DNA of 35,815 nt from a virus, in IMG/VR virus record IMGVR_UViG_3300048929_000783, positions 1 to 35,815 of that record, one strand, 5' to 3'. This document shows positions 7,332 to 15,829 of this stretch, one piece after another (position 1 is the first letter of the stretch; the number at the start of each line of letters is the position of its first letter). The notes beneath the pieces were generated by a model. That model saw nothing but the letters and a program-made list of their open reading frames with translations, was not told the origin of the DNA and ran no database searches. The position numbers and the translations under genes were made by a program.

Positions 7332-9479
7332 TTAGAAGTCGTCGCCGTAATCGCCGCCGCCACCGCCGAGCTTGCGCTTGACGATGTCGATTACGCGGCG
7401 GGCCAGGTCCTCGGCGTTTTCGCCGGGCAGCTGGTAGATGTTGAGCGTCAGGTTGAGGGGGGCAGCGGCCACGGGCGCAGTGCCGGACCTGGCGCCATTG
7501 GGTGCTGCGCCGGTTGACGCGCTCCCCATCGTTGGCCCGGCGAGCACCAGGGCGCCCGCGCCGGCCACGCGGGCCGCCATCCTGCCCATGGAGCGCAGAG
7601 GCTTGCCTGCGCCGCCATCGATGCCGGCGCCCAAGCCGGTGGCGATATGGCCGCCCATTTCCATCATGAGCCGGGACGGGCTCTTGATGCCGAAGTAGTT
7701 CTTGAAGGCAGTCACCCCGCTGCGCGCGACCAGGAGCAGCCGTGTGACCAGGCGCGAGGGATCGAGCATGGTGAGCAGGCCCTCCATCATCATGGCGCCG
7801 ATCGAGCGGAACCACGCCGGGGCGGCGGACCACATGCCCTTGATCGACGCCCAACCAGTGGAGAACGCGGCCTTGATCTTGTCCCAATTGGCATAGACGA
7901 GATAGGCCACCGCCGCGATGGCCGCGCCGATCACGATGGGCCACAGGCCGATGGCACCGATGATCGGGCCGATCACCATGAACGCCGCGCGCACCATCAT
8001 GAAGCCATTGCGCAGGGCCGCGAAGGTGGAGAGGATCGAACCGAAGCCGAACTGCAGGGCGCCGAGCGCAGCCTTGCCGGCGACGAAGGCCATGACCAGC
8101 GTCATGAGGGAGCGCGCGGTTTCGGGATTGGCCTGCGCCCAGCGCGACACCGCCGAGACGCCCTGGTTCACCCACCCGAAGAATTGCGTCATCGCCGGGA
8201 GCAACGTGGCGCCCAGCGTGATTGCCAGGGCGCTCATCGTGCCCTTGAAGCTTTCCCAGGCAACGGATGCGTCATGCGCCTCGCGCTGGCGGAATGCGGC
8301 ATCGACGGTGCCGCCGCTCTTGGCCAGGTCGCCGCGGATCTTGCGATAGTCCTGCATGTTGAGGATCAGCGTGCGCAAGGCCGATTGGGCCTGCATATCC
8401 TCCACCACCAGGCCGAGCTTCGACAGGTCGCCGCCGGTGGCTTTCTGGGTGATTTCGGCGAGGGCCTCCATCGGGGTCTTGCCCTTGGCATAGGCGGCCT
8501 TGAGCGCGGCGGGCAGATCGACGCCGAAGTTCTTCTTGAAGGCGTTCTGCACGGTGGGCGAGTTCACCTTGGCCAGCAAGTTGGCGACGTTGGTGGCCGC
8601 TTCCTCGCTGGTGCCGGCGCCGCGCCGAGCGATTTCGAGCGCGGCGGTGAGATCGGCCACGGCGCCCAGGCCCGATTGGCCCAGCGCCTGGGCCTGCGCG
8701 GTAAGGCTCGGGAAGTAGCGGGCCATATCCTTGACTTCGAAGGCGCCGACATTGCCGCCCGCCGCCATGATATCGAGCGCCTTGCCGGTGTCGCCCAAGC
8801 CTACCTTGAGGTTCTGCAGGTTGGCCGAGGCAGCGGCGGCGCCATCGGCAATGTCGACTTTCATCGCCGTGCCGAGCCGCCCGATCGGGGCGATCATCTG
8901 CATGGCTTCGCGCGGATCGATGCCGAAGCCCGACAGCGCATCGACGCCCGAGCGCATGGCCTCGGGCATCTGGTGCGCCGCCTCGGCCGCGCGCAGGATG
9001 CCCTGGGCCATGGCGTCGGTCTGCGCCTGGGTGAGGTTGGCCTTTTGCGCGATGTCGACCATGCCGCTGCTGAAGTCCATCGCGGCCTTGCCGGCGAGGA
9101 CCAGCGGCGTGGCGAGGCCAGCGGCGCCGAGCATGTTGTCGGTTCCGGCGCTCTTGAGCTGCTCGCCGCGCTGGCCGATGCGGTTGGTATTGGCGTTGAA
9201 AGTGTTGATCGCCTTTTGCCGGTCGATCTGCGTGTTCACGCGTTCCAGCTGCGCGGCAAGATCGCGCTGCCGGGCGGTCAGGTCTCCGGTGTTGTCCGCG
9301 CCTTTGGCAATCTGCGCGTCGAGATCCTTCATCTCCTTTTTAAGATCGCGGGCCTGGCGGAACATGCCCTTGAGCGCCTGGTCGCCGCTTCTGCCCAGGC
9401 CGATCAGGTTCTTCAGCGCGCCCGAGAGCTTGTCGTTGCCGACGAACGACACGATCAGGGACAACTTGTTGCTGGCCAC
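7332..9479 (-). CDS. T: tail tape measure protein gpT
   Basis: 715-aa tape measure protein (P2 gpT is 815 aa) that sets tail length and is probably ejected with the DNA. The N-terminal part has a charged coiled-coil region (about residues 40-90, KKEMKDLDAQIAK and repeats of Gln/Arg/Asp), followed by an Ala/Gly-rich core similar to the TP901-type tape measure domain. A hydrophobic block of membrane-length helices lies around 480-540 (MVIGPIIGAIGLWPIVIGAAIAAVA in part). FGIKSPSRLMMEMG is a widely conserved tape measure motif. The start is GTG at 9479, preceded by ACGGAG, 4 bases after the E' stop. The tail GGGGDYGDDF is low complexity. Confidence 0.92.
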   Translation of the reverse strand: MASNKLSLIVSFVGNDKLSGALKNLIGLGRSGDQALKGMFRQARDLKKEMKDLDAQIAKGADNTGDLTARQRDLAAQLERVNTQIDRQKAINTFNANTNRIGQRGEQLKSAGTDNMLGAAGLATPLVLAGKAAMDFSSGMVDIAQKANLTQAQTDAMAQGILRAAEAAHQMPEAMRSGVDALSGFGIDPREAMQMIAPIGRLGTAMKVDIADGAAAASANLQNLKVGLGDTGKALDIMAAGGNVGAFEVKDMARYFPSLTAQAQALGQSGLGAVADLTAALEIARRGAGTSEEAATNVANLLAKVNSPTVQNAFKKNFGVDLPAALKAAYAKGKTPMEALAEITQKATGGDLSKLGLVVEDMQAQSALRTLILNMQDYRKIRGDLAKSGGTVDAAFRQREAHDASVAWESFKGTMSALAITLGATLLPAMTQFFGWVNQGVSAVSRWAQANPETARSLMTLVMAFVAGKAALGALQFGFGSILSTFAALRNGFMMVRAAFMVIGPIIGAIGLWPIVIGAAIAAVAYLVYANWDKIKAAFSTGWASIKGMWSAAPAWFRSIGAMMMEGLLTMLDPSRLVTRLLLVARSGVTAFKNYFGIKSPSRLMMEMGGHIATGLGAGIDGGAGKPLRSMGRMAARVAGAGALVLAGPTMGSASTGAAPNGARSGTAPVAAAPLNLTLNIYQLPGENAEDLARRVIDIVKRKLGGGGGDYGDDF

Positions 9480-9483
9480 GCGG

Positions 9484-9959
9484 CTACTCCGTTCGGTTCA
9501 TGCGATTCCACGCGGCCACGGCGCGGCGGTGCCAGTCGAGCAGGTCGGCCAGGTCCATTGCGGCCAGGTCGGACAAGGGCCAGTGGAACACCGCCGCGAT
9601 ATCGGCGATCAAGGTTTCGACGGTCAGTGAACCGTCATCTCCGCCATCACTTCGCGCTGGGCCTTGCTCAGAAAAAAACCGACCACCGTGCCGACCACTT
9701 CGGCAAAGTCATCGGCCTCGAGGCCATAGAACTCGTGCGCGGCAATGGCAGGCGTGGTGATGCGCGGGATCACCTTGGCGACGGCATCGACATCGGCCGC
9801 GACAAGATCGGTGAGCTTGGTGCCGCGCAGATCGCCGCCCTTTGGCTTGCGGATGGTGAGGCTGGCGATCCGGCCACCTTCGCGGACGATGGGCTGAGCG
9901 AGGGGGACGACGACGGACGTGCTGGCGGCCTGCGCGGGCGCGGGCGTGGTATCGGTCAT
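9484..9959 (-). CDS. E+E': tail assembly fusion gpE+E' made by -1 frameshift
   Basis: If ribosomes slip by -1 at the T7 run (9672-9678), translation leaves the E frame after residue 96 and continues through SEQGPARSDGG into LTVETLIADIAAVFHWPL... and ends AAWNRMNRTE at 9484, giving about 158 aa. The E' part carries the FHWPLSDLAAMDLADLLDW signature of the P2 GpE' family but has no start codon of its own. In P2 the same pair is produced by -1 frameshifting and the fusion acts as tail assembly chaperone, like lambda G/GT. The frame is open all the way from the slip site. Confidence 0.8.
9624..9959 (-). CDS. E: tail assembly protein gpE
   Basis: 111-aa product without frameshift; a phage tail assembly chaperone (TAC) between the tube and tape measure genes. 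The N-terminus is Ala/Pro-rich, then TIRKPKGGDLRG and the VAKVIPRITTPAIA segment typical of this family, ending FFLSKAQREVMAEMTVH. ATG at 9959 follows a clear ribosome site upstream of the 110-base gap to FII. The large majority of ribosomes would end here at TGA (9624), the rest producing the E+E' fusion. Confidence 0.88.
   Translation of the reverse strand: MTDTTPAPAQAASTSVVVPLAQPIVREGGRIASLTIRKPKGGDLRGTKLTDLVAADVDAVAKVIPRITTPAIAAHEFYGLEADDFAEVVGTVVGFFLSKAQREVMAEMTVH
9672..9678 (-). promoter_or_regulatory. -1 ribosomal frameshift slippery site T TTT TTT
   Basis: Seven consecutive T on the minus strand, read in the E frame as ggT TTT TTT ctg. This is a perfect X XXY YYZ heptamer for tandem -1 slippage. 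After slippage the new frame is open and leads straight into E'. Only one stretch this long of T is seen in this GC-rich operon, which supports selection for it. No attempt was made to fold a downstream stimulatory structure. Confidence 0.78.
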
Positions 9960-9996
9960 GGCTGGCGATCCTTGATGAAGTGCGGTCCGATGAAGG

Positions 9997-10032
9997 CCCC
10001 TGCCGGCAGGACCGCCTTTCTGCCGGCAGGGG
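9997..10032 (-). terminator. strong hairpin between FII and E
   Basis: Perfect 13-base inverted repeat, CCCCTGCCGGCAG at 9997-10009 and CTGCCGGCAGGGG at 10020-10032, around a 10-base loop, in the 110-base gap between the tube gene and gene E. There is no T run after it in the leftward direction, so it is not a classic intrinsic terminator. It may act as an RNA-stabilising or attenuating stem that lets the abundant tube protein be made in excess of the chaperone. The role is inferred from position. Confidence 0.5.
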
Positions 10033-10070
10033 ACCGGGCGCGAGAGGGCCGCCCGGATCTGGTGAGGGGC

Positions 10071-10580
10071 TTAGCGGCCGAGCGCGGCGCGGATCTCGGC
10101 GTAGCGATCGACGCCGAAGACGGTGAAGATCATGTTGATCAGGTCGATTTCGATCCAGTCGACGCCATCGACGATCAGGCGGTAGTAGCTGCAGCCCACC
10201 TTGTATTTGTGGGTGCCGTTGTCGCCGGGCTTGGCATTGCCGAAGTCGATTTCGGTATAGCGGCCCATGCACACCACTTCGACGCTCTGCACCTGCCCGG
10301 TGAGATCGTTCTGGTAAGCGCCGACAAAGCGCACCAGGCTGGAAGCGAGCGAGGTGGCGCCGAACTGCCGAAGCGCCGCGTCGATCATGCCGCCCATGGA
10401 AAACTCGAACTCGAGCTTGTCGAGGCCCATGTCGATCGGCACCGGGCCGATCATGCCGCCGCCGCGCCAGTCCTCGGTCTTGATGACCAGCTTGGGCACG
10501 GTGACTTCCTCGGTTTCGGCGAGGTGGCCGACGCCATCGAGCAGCATGTCCATCTGCTTCAGCTTGAAGGGGAAACCCAT
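10071..10580 (-). CDS. FII: major tail tube protein gpFII
   Basis: 169-aa contractile tail tube protein (P2 FII is 172 aa). The sequence opens MGFPFKLKQMDMLLDG, then EEVTVPKLVIKTEDWRGGGM and an EFSMGGMIDAALRQFG segment typical of the family, and ends in a beta-rich part (CSYYRLIVDGVDWIEIDLINM). Many copies stack into the inner tube within the FI sheath. It starts 12 bases after the sheath gene stop. Confidence 0.93.
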   Translation of the reverse strand: MGFPFKLKQMDMLLDGVGHLAETEEVTVPKLVIKTEDWRGGGMIGPVPIDMGLDKLEFEFSMGGMIDAALRQFGATSLASSLVRFVGAYQNDLTGQVQSVEVVCMGRYTEIDFGNAKPGDNGTHKYKVGCSYYRLIVDGVDWIEIDLINMIFTVFGVDRYAEIRAALGR

Positions 10581-10592
10581 GGCAATGCTCCT

Positions 10593-11702
10593 TTAGGCGG
10601 TTAGCTGGCTGGCAAAGTCGGCGTAATATTTGTCGGTCACGCGCTGGTTGAGAGAGAGGCCCTCGAGCGGGGCCACGCCGGTGAAGTCGTAGTCGATCAC
10701 GGCCTGGCCATTGGCGAGATCGGCCGCCTGGTTGAGCGCGGGATCGTACCAGGCCTTGCCGCCGATCAGCCGGCCGGCGGTGACATAGGAGCGCAGCCTG
10801 GCGTTGATCGTGTCGATCGTGTCCTTGACCAGCATGACGGTCATCGGCTTGTCGGCCGCCCAGGCGAGGCCCTGCTCGATCTCGTCGGCGATCACTTGCG
10901 AAGTGCGCACCACGCTTTCGAAGGCGTAGAGCGGTTCGTCGCTGCAGGTGCGGTTGCCCCAATAGCGATAGCCGCCGCCGAAGCGCACCAGCGTGGTAAT
11001 GCCCGCCGCATTGAGCAGCGCGGCATCGGTTTCGGTGCTGTTGAGCGCAAAACTCACGTCCTGGGAAATCCCGGTCACGCCGGTGACGGTCACGTTGGAG
11101 ATCGTCTTGTGCCAGCCCATGTCGGCATCGATCTGGGCGCGCATGCCCATGGCGCGGGCGACGGCATCGCCGGCGAAGCCGCCCGACCAGTTGGGCCAGA
11201 TCATCATCATTTCGCGTTCGCCGAAGTTCTCGCGATAGGTCAGCGCCTCGGCCACCGTCGAACCTTCGCCAGCGAAGTAGAGAAAGCCGCGCAGCTTCTT
11301 GGCCACCCCGGCAAAGTGCGCGGTCACCGCCTCGCTATCGAGCGCCGGGGCGCCGAGGATACGCGGGCGCACCTGCAATTCGGCCTCGGCGGTGATCAGC
11401 TTGTCGATCCCGGCGATGGTCAGCGCATCCTGCGCCTGGGCATCGGCGCCCACGCCCACGCGCGCCAGCACGATCACGGGGCTGGAAACATCGGCAATCG
11501 CATCGAGCGCGGCGGGCAGGGTGCCGGTGGCGCCGATGGTGGCCAGCGCCTTGCGCACATCGGTGATCAGCACGCGGCCATTCAGGGGGAATGCATCGGC
11601 CGGCGCGTCGGGTGCGGTGCCGACCAGGCCGATCACGGCGGTGGACTGGGAGGCAATCGCGCGACTGCCTGCGGTGAGAAAATTGGTCTTGATGCCGTGC
11701 AT
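10593..11702 (-). CDS. FI: tail sheath protein gpFI
   Basis: 369-aa contractile sheath protein (P2 FI is 396 aa). The opening IASQSTAVIGLVGTAPDAPADAFPLN and the C-terminal block GGKAWYDPALNQAADLANGQ...YDFTGVAPLEGLSLNQRVTDKYYADF (given in parts) are standard for this family; the region around residues 240-270 holds RFGGGYRYWGNRT. ATG at 11702. It is followed by the tube gene as in P2, and preceded by W instead of G, because J-I-H lie on the other strand here. Confidence 0.94.
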   Translation of the reverse strand: MHGIKTNFLTAGSRAIASQSTAVIGLVGTAPDAPADAFPLNGRVLITDVRKALATIGATGTLPAALDAIADVSSPVIVLARVGVGADAQAQDALTIAGIDKLITAEAELQVRPRILGAPALDSEAVTAHFAGVAKKLRGFLYFAGEGSTVAEALTYRENFGEREMMMIWPNWSGGFAGDAVARAMGMRAQIDADMGWHKTISNVTVTGVTGISQDVSFALNSTETDAALLNAAGITTLVRFGGGYRYWGNRTCSDEPLYAFESVVRTSQVIADEIEQGLAWAADKPMTVMLVKDTIDTINARLRSYVTAGRLIGGKAWYDPALNQAADLANGQAVIDYDFTGVAPLEGLSLNQRVTDKYYADFASQLTA

Positions 11703-11715
11703 GGCTGGCTCCTGT

Positions 11716-12090
11716 TCAGGCGGCGCGGATGGACAAGCGGGAGAGGGGAATGGTCAGGCGGGTGAGGGTGTTGGCGAGCGTGCCGACCTTGGTGCCGACG
11801 ATCTCGGCCACGGCCTGGCCCGAGGCGAGCTCGCCCGAGACCGTGACCTGGCGCACCACTATGCGCGGCTCCCACTTGGCCAGGGCCAGGGCGATGCCCA
11901 TCGATGCGAGCAGGGCCGTGGCGCGGTTGATGGGCCGGTCGACCAGATCGGCCAGGATGCAGCCATAATCGCGGCGCATCGTGCGCGTGCCGAGCGGGGT
12001 GGAAACGATATCCTCGCACGACTGCGCCAGGTGATCGTCGCCCGAGAGCGGCGCTCCAGTCAGGCGATTCATGCCGGTGAGGCTGGTCAC
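11716..12090 (-). CDS. W: baseplate wedge protein gpW (gp25-like)
   Basis: 124-aa protein of the GpW/gp25 lysozyme-fold family, found in baseplate wedges of all contractile tails. Visible signature: DHLAQSCEDIVSTPLGTRTMRRDYG near residues 20-45 (the LGTR...RDYG motif) followed by ILADLVDRPIN. The start is GTG at 12090, overlapping the gpV stop; an ATG 18 bases downstream is the alternative. It sits directly before the sheath gene. Confidence 0.9.
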   Translation of the reverse strand: MTSLTGMNRLTGAPLSGDDHLAQSCEDIVSTPLGTRTMRRDYGCILADLVDRPINRATALLASMGIALALAKWEPRIVVRQVTVSGELASGQAVAEIVGTKVGTLANTLTRLTIPLSRLSIRAA

Positions 12091-12599
12091 AGCGGTCCCC
12101 CGCTCTGCGCGGCGCCGGATTGCACCTGGCCGTGCTTGTGCGTCTTGAGGCTGATGCCGGCGGCGGTCACGTCTTCGCCCGCCTCGACTTTGCCCGACAC
12201 GGTGAGATCGCCTGTCAGCGCGACCTTGCCACCATCGGGCATAGCCAACGCCAGAGTATGGCTTTCAGGATCGTAGGACAGCACCGCGCCATCCTTGAAC
12301 TGGATCAGCGGCATCGCGCTGTTGCCCGGGACGGGGAAGGCATTGCAGGCAATGCCGCCGATTGCGATGGCGGCGCCGATCTCACCCGCTGGGCAGAGCA
12401 CCAGGACTTGTTCGCCGACCGTTGGCGGGCACCACACGCGGGTTTCGCCCATGCGCGGGGCGGCCCAGCGGATTGGGCCGGTCTGTAAATCCTCGTCGAT
12501 CTCCACCACGCATTTGCCGGCGGCATGATCGACCGAGACCACGCGCCCGAAGCGCAGCAGTTCGTCGGGATCGGTCAGGGTGCTTTCGGGCGTTCTCAT
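12087..12599 (-). CDS. V: baseplate spike protein gpV
   Basis: 170-aa membrane-piercing spike, with an OB-fold N-terminus (FGRVVSVDHAAGKCVVEID, about residues 17-35), a central GEQVLVLCPAGE segment and a beta-helical C-terminus ending LKTHKHGQVQSGAAQ. The HKH near the tip resembles the metal-binding HxH apex of P2-type spikes. ATG at 12599 is preferred; an upstream in-frame ATG at 12635 would fall close to the late promoter palindrome and has no ribosome site. First gene of the leftward tail operon; its start is 56 bases from the centre of that palindrome. Confidence 0.9.
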   Translation of the reverse strand: MRTPESTLTDPDELLRFGRVVSVDHAAGKCVVEIDEDLQTGPIRWAAPRMGETRVWCPPTVGEQVLVLCPAGEIGAAIAIGGIACNAFPVPGNSAMPLIQFKDGAVLSYDPESHTLALAMPDGGKVALTGDLTVSGKVEAGEDVTAAGISLKTHKHGQVQSGAAQSGGPL

Positions 12600-12644
12600 G
12601 ACGCCACTCAGCCACCGGATCGCGGCGGGGGCCATGGGGGCCGA

Positions 12645-12665
12645 TTGTAAGGCCGCCGCTTACAA
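12645..12665. promoter_or_regulatory. Ogr-type late promoter palindrome, divergent V / J
   Basis: Perfect inverted repeat TTGTAAG-N7-CTTACAA between the divergent baseplate genes V and J. P2 Ogr/Delta sites are TGT-N12-ACA dyads near -55 of late promoters; here the core is TGT-N13-ACA. The centre (12655) is exactly 56 bases from both flanking start codons (12599 and 12711), so one symmetric site could serve two opposed late promoters. The same element recurs at 19571 and 27286. Confidence 0.75.
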
Positions 12666-12710
12666 CGCGCGCGGGTGGCAGGAAGGCCGGAGCAGCGGCA
12701 AGCCCAGGCC

Positions 12711-13670
12711 ATGGCCGACAGCACCACCGCAATCGATCTCTCGCAACTTCCCGCGCCCACCGTGGTCGAGCAGATGTCCTATGAGGATATCCGTGCCCAG
12801 GCCGTGGCCAGGCTGCTCGAGGATTTGCCCACGTTCGACGCTACGGTCCTGAGCGATCCGGCGGTCAAAGTGCTCGAGGTGTTCTGCTACCGCGAAATGC
12901 TGCTGCGCCAGACATTCAACGAGCGCGCGCGGCAAGTCATGCTGGCCTATGCCAAGGGCAGCAATCTCGACCAGCTGGGCGCGCTGCTCAATGTCGCGCG
13001 CCTGCCCGGCGAGCTGGACGAGGCGTACAAGGCGCGCATCCAGCTGGCGCCCGAGGCGTTCAGCGTGGCCGGCCCGGCCAGTGCCTACCGCTACTATGCG
13101 CTGTCGGCCGCCAACACGCTTGCAGATGCCAGCGTCACCAGCCCCCGGCCCGACGACATCCGAGCGCTGGTGCTGCGCGTGCTGGACGGCTACAGAGCTG
13201 ATGCGGATCTGGTAGCGGCAATGACCACCGCCCTCGACGGCGCGATCTGGCCGGGCACGGTGGTTGTGTCACTGCTGTCTGCCCTGGGCGATGGATCGGC
13301 CAGCGACGACGAGATCGAAGCGGTCGAACTGGCTGTCGCTGCAGACGAGGACGTGCGCCCGCTGACCGACTGGCCGCAAGTGCGCTCGGCGCAGATTATC
13401 GATTACGAGATCGATATCGACCTGGTGCTGTTCAGTGGCCCGGACGAGACCATCGTGCTCGCCGCAGCGCAGGAAGGGGTGGAAGCCTACAAGGCCGGGT
13501 CGCGCAAGCTGGGCCGGTCGATCACGCGGGCCGGGCTCTATGCCGCTGCCGTGGTGGCCGGCGTCCAGAACGCGCTGATCAACAAGCCGGAGGCCGACGT
13601 GCCGATCGGCAAGACGCAAAGCGCCAATTGCGTGGGCACTGCGGTGAGGATTGCCGGCCGTGTCGAGTGA
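12711..13670 (+). CDS. J: baseplate assembly protein gpJ
   Basis: 319-aa Baseplate_J family protein (P2 J is 302 aa), a wedge component equivalent to T4 gp6. Typical parts are SYEDIRAQAVARLLEDLP and FCYREMLLRQTFNERARQVMLA near the N-terminus, AKGSNLDQLGALLNVAR, and a C-terminal ITRAGLYAAAVVAGVQN segment. ATG at 12711 matches the family start; an earlier in-frame ATG at 12675 lacks a ribosome site. First gene of the rightward baseplate-fibre operon. Confidence 0.92.
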   Translation: MADSTTAIDLSQLPAPTVVEQMSYEDIRAQAVARLLEDLPTFDATVLSDPAVKVLEVFCYREMLLRQTFNERARQVMLAYAKGSNLDQLGALLNVARLPGELDEAYKARIQLAPEAFSVAGPASAYRYYALSAANTLADASVTSPRPDDIRALVLRVLDGYRADADLVAAMTTALDGAIWPGTVVVSLLSALGDGSASDDEIEAVELAVAADEDVRPLTDWPQVRSAQIIDYEIDIDLVLFSGPDETIVLAAAQEGVEAYKAGSRKLGRSITRAGLYAAAVVAGVQNALINKPEADVPIGKTQSANCVGTAVRIAGRVE

Positions 13671-14331
13671 CAGCCTGCTCCCGCCCAACTCCACCCCGCT
13701 CGAAGTGGCGCTCGCGCGCCTGGGCCTGCGCTTCGAAGACATCGACCTGCCGATCGAGCAGCTGTGGGACCCGTGGGCCTGCCCGGTTGCCGCGCTGCCC
13801 TGGCTGGCCTGGTCGCTTTCGGTCGACAAGTGGGATGCGGAGTGGAGCGAAGAGGAGAAGCGTGCCGTTACCGCCCGCGCGATCGAGGACCAGCGCCGCA
13901 AGGGCAGCGTCACGGCGGTGAAGACCGCGCTGGCCGGGATCGATGCGCTGGCCACGCTGGTGGAGTGGCACCAGGCCAGCCCGCGCGGGGTGCCGCACAC
14001 CTTTGCCGTGCATCTGCCCGCGATCGGCGCCGATGGCCCGGACGGCGGCCCGCGCATCTCGGCCGCGACCACCGCGCAGATCATTGCCGATGTCGTGCGG
14101 GTCTCACCCGCGCGCAGCCACTTCGACGTGGTGATCGACCTTGCCGTTGCCGGAGCCACCGCCGCCACCGGCGCCGCGCGCGCCGCGCTCTACCGCCGCG
14201 CCAGCGCCGGCCCCGACACCAGCGGCACCGATTGGGCCGTGCTGATCACCGACGAGATCGGCGAGCCCCTGACCGACGATGCCGGCCAATTTCTCGATGC
14301 CAGCCCAATTCTTGACGGGAGTGCCGCTTGA
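13660..14331 (+). CDS. I: tail/baseplate protein gpI
   Basis: 223-aa gpI-family protein (P2 I is 176 aa), which connects baseplate wedge to tail fibre. SLLPPNSTPLEVALARLG at the N-terminus and the LWDPWACPVAALPWLAWSLSVDKWD segment (shown in parts; residues about 35-60) are diagnostic. The C-terminal region carries an extra Ala-rich and ITDEIGEPLTDD stretch. GTG at 13660 is chosen because GAGG lies about 10 bases before it, while the TTG at 13651 directly abuts that site. Overlaps the end of J. Confidence 0.88.
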   Translation: MSSDSLLPPNSTPLEVALARLGLRFEDIDLPIEQLWDPWACPVAALPWLAWSLSVDKWDAEWSEEEKRAVTARAIEDQRRKGSVTAVKTALAGIDALATLVEWHQASPRGVPHTFAVHLPAIGADGPDGGPRISAATTAQIIADVVRVSPARSHFDVVIDLAVAGATAATGAARAALYRRASAGPDTSGTDWAVLITDEIGEPLTDDAGQFLDASPILDGSAA

Positions 14332-15827
14332 TGAACGCGCTTGTCCTGCAAATCACCAATGCCGGCCGCGCGGCCATGGTCGATCCGGCCGGGGGCGGCA
14401 CGCGCACCGTGCGCATTGCGGCGGCCGGATTGACCCAGGCCGTATTCGTACCCGCGCCTACGCTCGAGGCATTGCCCGGCGAGCTCAAGCGCATTGCCAC
14501 GGTGTCCGGCCTGCCGGTGGCACCCGATACCATGCATCTCACCCTGCGCGACAGCGGGACCGATGCCTATGCCGTGCGCGGCTTCGGGCTCTACCTCGAG
14601 GATGGCACTCTGTTCGCCGTCTATGGCCAGGCAGAAGCTATCCTCGAGAAGGCAGCGGCGGCCACGTTCTATCTGGCTGTCGACTGGACGCTCGAGGCCG
14701 GCGATGTGGCCGCGATCACGTTCGGCGACACCACGTTCCTCAATCCGCCCGCGACCGAAGCGGTGGCAGGCGTTGCGCAACTGGCGACGGTTGCCGAAGC
14801 GCTGGCCGGCCTGGTCGCCGACAAGATCATCACCCCCGCCACCATGGCGCAGGCCCTGGCCGGCTATGTCAACGCGGCGCAGCTGGGCGCGGCGGGCGGG
14901 GTGGCCACGCTGGGCGAAGACGGCAAGCTGGCACTCGAGCAGCGCCCGGCGATCGACCTGATCGACGTGTGGCCGGTGGCCAACCAGGCCGCGATGCTGG
15001 CCAAGGCCGATGCAACGGTGGGCGATTTTGCGGTGCGTGCCGACAATGGCCTGGTCTATGTGCTGCAGGCCCTGCCGCCCAGCACGCTGGGCAACTGGCT
15101 CGAGATCTCGACGCCAGCACCCGTGTCATCGGTCAACGGCAAGGTCGGCGCCGTGGTGCTGTCGCCCGGCGATGTCGGCGCGGTGCCCAGCGGGCGCAAG
15201 GTGCAGACCACCGGCGGATTGCTGGGCGGCGGTGGAACGCTGGCCGGCGATCTTACCCTGACGCTTGCTCCCGCCAGCGCGGCAGAGGCGGCGGCCGGTG
15301 CGGCAGGCGACAAGGTCGTTACCCCGGCCAGCCTCGCCACGATCCTGGCCACGCTGGCCGCCAAGGCCAATGGCGCGGCCACCGTCTCGGCCGGCGGGCT
15401 GCTGTGGGGTGGCGGCGCGCTGTCGGGCAATCCCACGATAGGTCTCGATGCGGCGTCCCCGGCCGAGATCCTCGCCGGTGCCGGCGGCAACAAGGCGGTC
15501 ACGCCTGGTGCACTGGCCGGCTTGCCCAAAAGCCTTACGCCCAATGGGTTCTGGGCTTTCCCCGGCGGGCTCAAGCTGATGTGGGTGCAAGTGCGCCAGG
15601 TCATCGGCACCGAAACGCTGTTCACCGTCACTTATCCCGACAGCTTCAACTCCTTCGTGGTGCCGCTCTCGGCCACGGCCTGGAATGCCAATTTCGGCAG
15701 CGCGCGCGACTTGTGGCTGCAACTGGTGGGCGAGCCCGGCCTCTCGTCCTGCACCGTCCAGACCCAGTCCGACGATGGCCAGAACATGCGCATCGACGGC
15801 TTCAACGTCCTCTTGCTCGGGGTTTGA
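14331..15827 (+). CDS. H: tail fibre protein gpH-like
   Basis: 498-aa fibre. The N-terminal region (about 1-130: LQITNAGRAAMVDPAGGGT ... DWTLEAGDVAAITFGD) is the phage tail-collar/gpH attachment domain. The shaft has Ala/Gly-rich imperfect repeats, such as TTGGLLGGGGTLAGDLTL and SAGGLLWGGGALSGNPTI, each followed by a DKVVTPASLA or NKAVTPGALA unit. The C-terminal 100 residues (NGFWAFPGGLKLMWVQV...TVTYPDSFNSF) resemble the gp53-like knob found at fibre tips. ATG at 14331 overlaps the I stop by one base. Binds host surface receptors. Confidence 0.85.
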   Translation: MNALVLQITNAGRAAMVDPAGGGTRTVRIAAAGLTQAVFVPAPTLEALPGELKRIATVSGLPVAPDTMHLTLRDSGTDAYAVRGFGLYLEDGTLFAVYGQAEAILEKAAAATFYLAVDWTLEAGDVAAITFGDTTFLNPPATEAVAGVAQLATVAEALAGLVADKIITPATMAQALAGYVNAAQLGAAGGVATLGEDGKLALEQRPAIDLIDVWPVANQAAMLAKADATVGDFAVRADNGLVYVLQALPPSTLGNWLEISTPAPVSSVNGKVGAVVLSPGDVGAVPSGRKVQTTGGLLGGGGTLAGDLTLTLAPASAAEAAAGAAGDKVVTPASLATILATLAAKANGAATVSAGGLLWGGGALSGNPTIGLDAASPAEILAGAGGNKAVTPGALAGLPKSLTPNGFWAFPGGLKLMWVQVRQVIGTETLFTVTYPDSFNSFVVPLSATAWNANFGSARDLWLQLVGEPGLSSCTVQTQSDDGQNMRIDGFNVLLLGV

Positions 15828-15829
15828 GC

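Noticed and set aside
7647-10604. A very long open frame on the plus strand opposite T, E and FII (nearly 1000 codons)
   Set aside because: Its sequence is His/Gly/Ala/Arg-rich without family features, and it mirrors well-recognised leftward genes; such antisense frames are common in high-GC DNA.
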